NCBI GenBank assembly: GCA_022478985.1
Contig: JAKSZP010014925.1
Location: 1 to 64,000 of the forward strand
Reading direction: 5' to 3'
DNA from: Massospora cicadina
Lineage: Eukaryota > Entomophthoromycota > Entomophthoromycetes > Entomophthorales > Entomophthoraceae
Length of the DNA: 64,000 nt
This document shows positions 58,507-64,000 of this stretch, in pieces (the first letter of the stretch is position 1; each line of letters begins with the position of its first letter). The notes under the pieces were generated by a model. The model saw nothing but the letters and a program-made list of their open reading frames with translations. It had not been told where the DNA came from and did no database searches. The position numbers and the translations under genes are program-made.

Positions 58507-59151
58507 ATGAAGGATGAAACAAACAGTATACTGAGACAACAAATCCCTATCTATACTACTTCCCACGGAGTTCCAGAGGACCCATTCCGCTCTGAGCAAA
58601 TTAATATTGCTTATAGAGATGGTCTAATTCCTGTAAAATATCAATGGATGAAGCGGAGGACCCAACTGCTTCCAAACCAGATTTATGATTACAAAAGGAT
58701 TCCGCTACGAGCTGAGAATGCTTGGACTATCCCTTCTGGGCATCAGGTCCTAATTGGGACAGAGCTCGAAATTGATATCCCAGCAGGTCTGTACGGGGAG
58801 GTTGTGGAGCCTTATCACCAATCGCAGCTCAAACCACATGTGGCTCCTGAGTTACTGTTACCAGGGCAGGGGGAAGTGAAGGTGTTGATAGCGAATCTGC
58901 AGAAGGAGGTGATGAAGGTTCAGCGGCACCAAGAGGTGGCTTACCTGCACCTGATCCCTATTGATGAGGTCCATCAGGTACACGACTTTGGTTCATGGGA
59001 AGATCTCAGCTTGCCTCTAAAAACCTCCCTCAGCATGTTGAAAGTGTTTCTGCGGGAGGCATTAACTGGTTTATTGGAGGATCAGAAGGACAGGGTGATG
59101 GATCTGTTTAAGAATTATCACAGCATTTTTGCAACCAATGACCATGACTAG
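58507..59151 (+). CDS. E pol segment with dUTPase-like domain
   Basis: An uninterrupted 214-codon frame joins protease to RT. Residues 75-153 read in motif order PSGHQVLIGTELEIDIPAGL, YGEVVEPYHQSQLKPHV, PGQGEVKVLIANLQKE and EVAYLHLIPI. The frame strands match dUTPase, but the motif-2 RSGLA is HQSQL, and the motif-3 Asp and Tyr are absent. Residues 180-214 (LREALTGLLEDQKDRVMDLF, then NYHSIFATNDHD) are the usual helix before the RT. The frame opens at MKDE because the protease end lies in another frame. It is part of a polyprotein, not a free gene. Confidence 0.6.
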   Translation: MKDETNSILRQQIPIYTTSHGVPEDPFRSEQINIAYRDGLIPVKYQWMKRRTQLLPNQIYDYKRIPLRAENAWTIPSGHQVLIGTELEIDIPAGLYGEVVEPYHQSQLKPHVAPELLLPGQGEVKVLIANLQKEVMKVQRHQEVAYLHLIPIDEVHQVHDFGSWEDLSLPLKTSLSMLKVFLREALTGLLEDQKDRVMDLFKNYHSIFATNDHD

Positions 59152-60010
59152 GATTGTGCTCGCGGGGTCATGCATTGGGTGGACACAGGAGACCACCACC
59201 CTATCAGGTCACGACCTATCTGATGCTAAAAGGCAGCAGAAGAAGTTGTATTTGCATAAATAGATACATTGGTGGAACAGGGAATGTTGGAACCATTGAA
59301 GAGTTCTTGGGCATCTCCAGTGCTCATTGTAAAAAAGAAAGATGGCTCAAATCAAGTAGTAATCAATTATTAAAAGCTTAGTAGTATCACAAAAAAGGAT
59401 TCATACCCGCTTCCGCATATCAATGACACTTTAGATAGGTTAGGTGGGGCTAAGTACTTCTCAGCAATGGACTTGATATCAGGATACTGGCAGATCAAGT
59501 TGCCAGCAGCGGAACAAGAAAAGTGTGCTAATATTACCTCAAAGGGATTATTCCAGCCTACACGTATGCCACAGGGTTCATGCAACGCCCCAGCTACATT
59601 ACAGCGGGATATGAACACTATTTTGGGTGACTTAGAGATGTCTTGTGTTCTTGTCTACCTTGATGATATTAACGTATTTTTGCGGAAATTCACGGATCAC
59701 CTTGGACACCTGGAGCAATTATTCCGCCACCTAGCTGAGGCTAATATCAAGATTAAGGCCTGAAAGTGTCACTTTTTCAAGAAACAATTGGAATACCTTG
59801 GCTTTGTGGTAGACTCCAAAGGGCTTAGTCCACAGCCAGCCAAGGTGGAAGCCATCAACCATATGACTCGGCCAAGTAATAAGTGGGATATCCAGGTGTT
59901 CTTGGGGATGGTCAATTACTACCAGCAGTTCATTCCCAATTTCAGATGTATCAGGTTTCCACTCTTTGAGCTACTTAAGAAGAACGCTACCTTCACCTGG
60001 ATGGATTGAT
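59152..60010 (+). pseudogene. E reverse transcriptase
   Basis: Motifs in order: SSWASPVLIVKKKDGSNQVV (near 59306-59365), KKDSYPLPHINDTLDRLG, YFSAMDLISGYWQIKLPAAE (59456-59515), LFQPTRMPQGSCNAPATLQR (near 59548) and YLDDINVF, with YLDD at 59656-59667. The thumb follows with LEYLGFVVDSKGL and VFLGMVNYYQQFIPNFR. Only a few breaks occur, at about 59157, 59373 and 59761. All visible catalytic Asp residues are intact. Confidence 0.88.
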
Positions 60011-60450
60011 GCAAAACCACTTTTAATGTATTACAAACTGCGTTGGCTAGCGCACCTGTTTTTCAATATCCCAATTTCAAAAAGGAATTTATAGTGCAAA
60101 CGGATGCCTCATGTTCTGCTTTAGGGGCTGTTTCAGCCCAAAAAGATGATGACAGTCTGGAGCAACCCATTACATAATGCAGCCGCAGTTTAAATGGCCC
60201 TGAACAGAATTACACTGTGACCGAGCAGGAGTATTTAGCTGTAATATATGCATACAAACAGATTCTGGTTTACCTTCATGGGGTGAAATTCAAAGTGGTA
60301 ATGGATCATGCCTCCTTGCACTGGCTACAGAATCTGCGGGAACCTGAGGGGCGGCTTGCATGATGGGCTTTGAAGCTCCAAGCATATGATTTTGAGATCA
60401 TGCATTGGCCAGGGGCAAAGTATCAGAATGTGGATTGTCTTTCCCAATTA
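60011..60450 (+). pseudogene. E RNase H
   Basis: Text EFIVQTDASCSALGAVSAQK (first Asp), CSRSLNGPEQNYTVTEQEYL, AVIYAYKQILVYLHGVKFKV and MDHASLHWLQNLREPEGRLA appears in one frame with stops after PIT and after RLA. The VTDHAS Asp is retained as MDHAS. Good preservation. Confidence 0.85.
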
Positions 60451-61690
60451 CCCACAGTAGCCATTACAGCGGATGTGGCCGACATCATGTATGAAAAAAT
60501 GATTGCAGGAAAATATCATGATGAGCCGCCATCCGTGATCAAAGTGTTAGATGGGCTTATGCAGGATACCTTCTTGCACAATGGGGAATTTTATAGACGG
60601 GTTGGGGAATCAACGCTGAGTTTCCCAAAACCCTCTGCCCGAGCTGTGATAATAATGGCTGCCCATAAAGCGGTAGGTCATGGAGGGTTAAAGAAGACAC
60701 TGGAGTTCTTGTGACCCCGCTATTATTGGGAGAGTATGCACTATGATGTGCTCAAGATGGTTGGTTGTTGCCGTCAGTGCCAAGTGGAGAAACCATACCA
60801 TCAGAAGACCACATAACAGCTAGTTAAACCTTGGTTCACATGGCATACAGTTTTGATAGACGTGGTGGGGCTGCTGCCAACTGGCGCAAACTGCTCCATA
60901 TATATAATAGTAGCCATTGACCATTTGACAAGATGGGTGGAAGCAAGGGCTATCAAGGATTTGGGGGCTGTCACTACTGCCAAGTTCATCCTGGAGTGCG
61001 TCATACAACGCCATGGTTACCCGCAATTTATCCTAATGGGTAATGGAACCAAATTCATATCCCATATACTGGCTAAGTTGAACGAGCTCATGGCAATCCG
61101 CGGGGCTTTAACTACCCCCTACCACCATGAATCAAATGGTATGGTGGAACGGGACAATGGGACCTTAGTAAATATTCTACGCAAGCTTGTAAATGAGTGG
61201 CTATCAGATTGGAGCACCCTTTTATCCACCGTTGTCGTTGCATACAATATCAGCTACCACTCGGCAACTGGTAAGAGTCCATTTCAATTGCTATTTGGAT
61301 GATATCTAGCGCTGCCTGAATTTGCTTTATTCCTGCATTGGGGATACCAGCGGAGTCAAACAACACCGCTATTTGTCTTCCTTAATAAACATGCTGATCA
61401 AGATCCAAACTGAGGCATATTCTACAAGCCTTTCCAAGAAGGTTCAGGATCATGCGGCTGATTAATGTAGACGCCTCAGCCTTCCACAGTTTGGGGTATG
61501 GGAATTGGTCTGTTTCATGACCAACATGGATTTGGATGAAGGAACAAGCTTGCCAGAATATGGAGTGGGCCAGTTGAGATCATTGAGAAAACTGGGGTTG
61601 ACGCCTACACCATTAAGGAACCTGTGGGGGGTCAAACTACTAACTGAGTAACATGAAGTTCCTCCGACCATACAAGCAATATGAGCCTTA
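60451..61690 (+). pseudogene. E integrase
   Basis: The zinc finger reads AHKAVGHGGLKKTLEFL, then CCRQCQVEKPYHQK (HHCC). The frame 60853-61302 (149 codons) holds the core: IDVVGLLPTGANCS (first Asp), IDHLTRWVEARAIKDLGA, ILMGNGTKFIS, where the second catalytic Asp of DNGT is Gly, and HHESNGMVERDNGTL with the Glu. The C-terminal region continues in broken frames to about 61660 (EIIEKTGVDAYTIKEP). A stop closes the zinc-finger helix near 60713. Confidence 0.85.
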
Positions 61691-61695
61691 TTGTC

Positions 61696-61713
61696 CAGTC
61701 AAGGAGGGGGTAA
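61696..61713 (+). other. E polypurine tract
   Basis: The text cagtcaaggagggggtaa lies directly before TG of the 3' LTR. Confidence 0.75.
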
Positions 61714-62294
61714 TGTTGCAATTCTGAAATGACTGGATGATAAGCCTGAAGTCATCATGGCGAAATGTATGGGATCCGTTGGAATCAAATCTGGTAATGG
61801 TAATTCAAGTGCTTTGAAGCAAGGCAATATTGGGATTACAGGTTTATTGGATATAACAATTTATTATTGGTTCGCCTCTAATTAAGGTGATGTCGACATT
61901 CTACGCTTACAATTTAAATCGCCTACAATTAAAGTGATAGAAAATTTTAAGAATAACCAGCTGAAATGAGTGTCAGTGGAACTGAATAGGTCAAGCTATG
62001 AGAGGTATTGTCCAAGATGCCGTAATATAAGTGAGATGGGCGATCAAGAGGAGGGACATTGTATAATAATAAGAGAAGAGAAGATAGAAGAGAAAAAAGG
62101 GAGATTTTAGATATAAATAAGTGTTATAGTGGGAGCAAGTGCAATATAGTTTTATTATTAAAAATGTTTATTTTGTTGTTACCAAAGGTCACGATCATCA
62201 TGTCGTTGGTCTTATTGCTCAGTGGGCTAAATCCTGTGCAAACCTCTTATGGCGTATCCCCAGGATTCCGGTGATTTCCCAAAAAGTACCATCA
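61714..62294 (+). repeat. E 3' LTR (J family)
   Basis: It starts TGTTGCAATTCTGAAATGAC and matches the J1 and J2 solo LTRs (reverse complement), for example gactggatgataagcctgaa compared with gagtggacaataagcctgaa. It has a TATA-like gatataaataag near 62109 and the lineage motif ttgctcagtggg near 62215. The right end near 62294 is estimated from the lengths of J1 and J2. Confidence 0.7.
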
Positions 62295-63480
62295 TCTGAG
62301 GAGAGAGGCCAGCAATATGTGAATATGGCCACTATACCCAGTCATAGTGTAGACTGAGGAACATGATACTATTGCGCAGTGGCTAGCAGATAGATAAAGT
62401 AATTTAGATTGGAAAGTTTCTGCATAGAAATTTCTAGTAACAAACAACAAAAAAAGACTGAAAAATATACCTGTGGGGGCAGTTTTCTTAACTACTGAAA
62501 GCTTGGGGAATAAACTCATTTTTACATTAACTGAGAATACCAAGATATCATTTGATGCCAGTAGTTTAACTTTTTAAATTTTCCATGACATCATATCAAC
62601 TCATCCTGTCCAGCCAACTTTAACTTGAATCTTCCACAAGATTATTTCTTCAATACAATTCTGCTTTGCATATTGGTGACGCTTCATCCAGTGGGTGACT
62701 GGATACACCCATAGCCAGGCCACATATGATTTTCACTATTGGGTACTGAAAGGATTTAGGGTGCCTGAACCTGTTAGACTTGGGCTCACCTTTTCCAGTG
62801 GAAGCAAAACACATTGGAAGGGTTTTTAACCTAAGTGTACCACAGATGACTCAATTATGCTGGACCTTGATTTGTCTATAATAACATCCACCTCATTGGG
62901 ATCCAGGATTGTTAAGGGAGAGAGATACCTACCACTTTTCACTGGTGGTGGCTTTTTACTACGCTCATCTCCAAACACATCGCCCAATTTGCTGCACCAA
63001 CTCTGGGTTGGTGAGGTATGGAAGAAAGAGAGCAACCTTGAGTGGGAATGCTGTAACCCACCTTATGTTGACCATTGGCTAAATTTTCCTGAGACACAAG
63101 AAGGATGCTGCCTTCTTCTCCCCTTCTTCATGAAGAACAGAAATTCCTCATGGTTGAGGTGCAGGGGGTTCTCTCCTGGACTTACACTCCCACTCCACTG
63201 CTATCTGCCATGACTTGCATATACTGAAAGGTCTCAGTTGCTGAGGAAGAACCTAACCGCCTTCCCCTCCGCCATGGTTGGATAGTCATCTCTCTGATTC
63301 CATCTTGTTAAATGATTGATTTAGATTTCCTGATTTTCCACCACCCCATACTTTAGTGCATTATCTCTAGTCATATACTTTTTTTTAAGTTTAATAGCTA
63401 TTTTTCAAAAAATATAATAAATATATAGTGATGTAAATAATATCTAAATATAAGAATCTAATGATATTAGTACCTTAAAT
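62295..63480. other. Unassigned interval
   Basis: No retrotransposon motif was recognised. Overlapping frames exist at 62857-63213 (+, 118 codons) and 63035-62826 (-, 69 codons, RYLSPLTILDPNEVDVIID). The minus frame has a more protein-like composition. Either could be a fragment of a gag or of an unrelated gene. Nothing else is visible. Confidence 0.3.
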
Positions 63481-63549
63481 ATGTCTGAGAATTTTGGTTT
63501 TATTTGTTAACTTGATTGCTTCATAGGTCTTGATAAGCATTTGGTAGTT

Positions 63550-64000
63550 TAGGTTTTTTGGTTTTTAATAAGAGTAATGATTTTTGATTGGTTTTGGATG
63601 AGTGGTTGACGGTTTAGTAATGATAATAGTTCTAATTGATTAAAACTAAATGGTTGGTGGGTTGTTAATATAATAATTTGATTAGGTTTGATTAGAGGTA
63701 AAGCTATTGGCATTTGATAATTTAAGCTGGATGAGTGGTGATTGTATTAGCTACTTTTATAGATTTAATTTGATTTGATGAGTGGTTGATGATTTAGGTA
63801 GTTTGATAGTATGTATTGGTTTTTGATGAGCGGTTAATGGTTTAGTTAATTCAATATGCTTAATTGATCTTGATTGAGTGGTTGATGTTTTTATTTGATT
63901 TGATGAGATCAATGGTTTTAAGTAAGAAGTTAATGGTTTAGTAAATTTGATATAATTAGTTTTTTTGGGTGAGTGTGGTTTTGTACTAACTTGATAAATT
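63550..64000 (+). repeat. Degenerate minisatellite, period about 48 bases
   Basis: The core gatgagtggttgatggtttag recurs in variant form near 63597, 63645, 63692, 63730, 63777, 63825, 63872, 63920 and 63967. Most steps are 46-50 bases. The strand is rich in T and G and nearly lacks C. The array runs off the right end of the window and fades to the left near 63480-63550. Confidence 0.75.

Larger units (their letters stand above)
55731..62294 (+). mobile_element. Element E: least decayed Ty3/Gypsy copy, with mismatched LTRs
   Basis: The internal region 56736-61713 has primer-binding site, gag, protease, dUTPase-like block, RT, RNase H, integrase and purine tract. It carries the longest open frames of the window (243, 214, 149 and 122 codons). 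The 3' LTR belongs to the J family while the sequence before the primer-binding site (K) is unrelated. The element therefore seems chimeric. No target duplication is recognisable. Confidence 0.75.

Noticed and set aside
1..64000. Host genes, tRNA or rRNA genes, CRISPR arrays, bacterial operons
   Set aside because: No long host-like frame, cloverleaf-like segment, rRNA core motif or regularly spaced short repeat with spacers was found. The only periodic arrays are the microsatellites and the minisatellite listed.

Overview
This window is wall-to-wall transposable-element DNA from a repeat-rich eukaryotic nuclear genome. I recognise no host gene, rRNA, tRNA or CRISPR array. Nearly everything readable belongs to Ty3/Gypsy LTR retrotransposons, most of them broken by stops and frameshifts. 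One lineage (elements H, A, B, D, E) has the order gag, protease, a dUTPase-like segment, reverse transcriptase (box YLDDINVF), RNase H, integrase, with a shared primer-binding site. Element I ends its pol in a chromodomain, and the minus-strand L copies look chromovirus-like. This mix suggests a fungus with a large TE-laden genome, but the sequence alone does not prove the taxon.

Layout. 1-3353: minus-strand L-type remnant (L0). 3354-36203: a minus-strand nest. Its outer shell is element H (3' LTR 3354-4017, 5' LTR 35427-36203). Inside it sit element A (plus, 5510-12845, 478-bp LTRs), a zinc-knuckle element G1 (about 13076-14740), and element B (plus, 15756-32616). B's 3' LTR is itself split by element D (plus, 23261-32421, about 880-bp LTRs). 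36204-45530: plus-strand chromodomain element I, carrying a second G copy (37858-39550) and two minus-oriented solo LTRs of the E family (43524-44083 and 44675-45220) with exact 5-bp target duplications. 45535-49900 and 50000-55730: minus-strand elements L1 and L2. 55731-62294: element E, the least decayed copy, whose two ends carry unrelated LTRs. 62295-63480: unassigned. 63550-64000: a T/G-rich degenerate minisatellite with a period near 48 bases.

How the parts relate. LTR divergence judged by eye (about 15% for A and D, clearly more for B, H and I) agrees with the nesting order: H and I old, B intermediate, A and D younger. The least expected observations are a dUTPase-like domain without its catalytic motifs in five separate elements, long antisense reading frames between integrase and 3' LTR in B and D, the two-copy G family, the mismatched LTRs of E, and the terminal minisatellite. 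All coordinates of degraded domains are approximate, and all homology calls come from reading translated motifs, not from a search.
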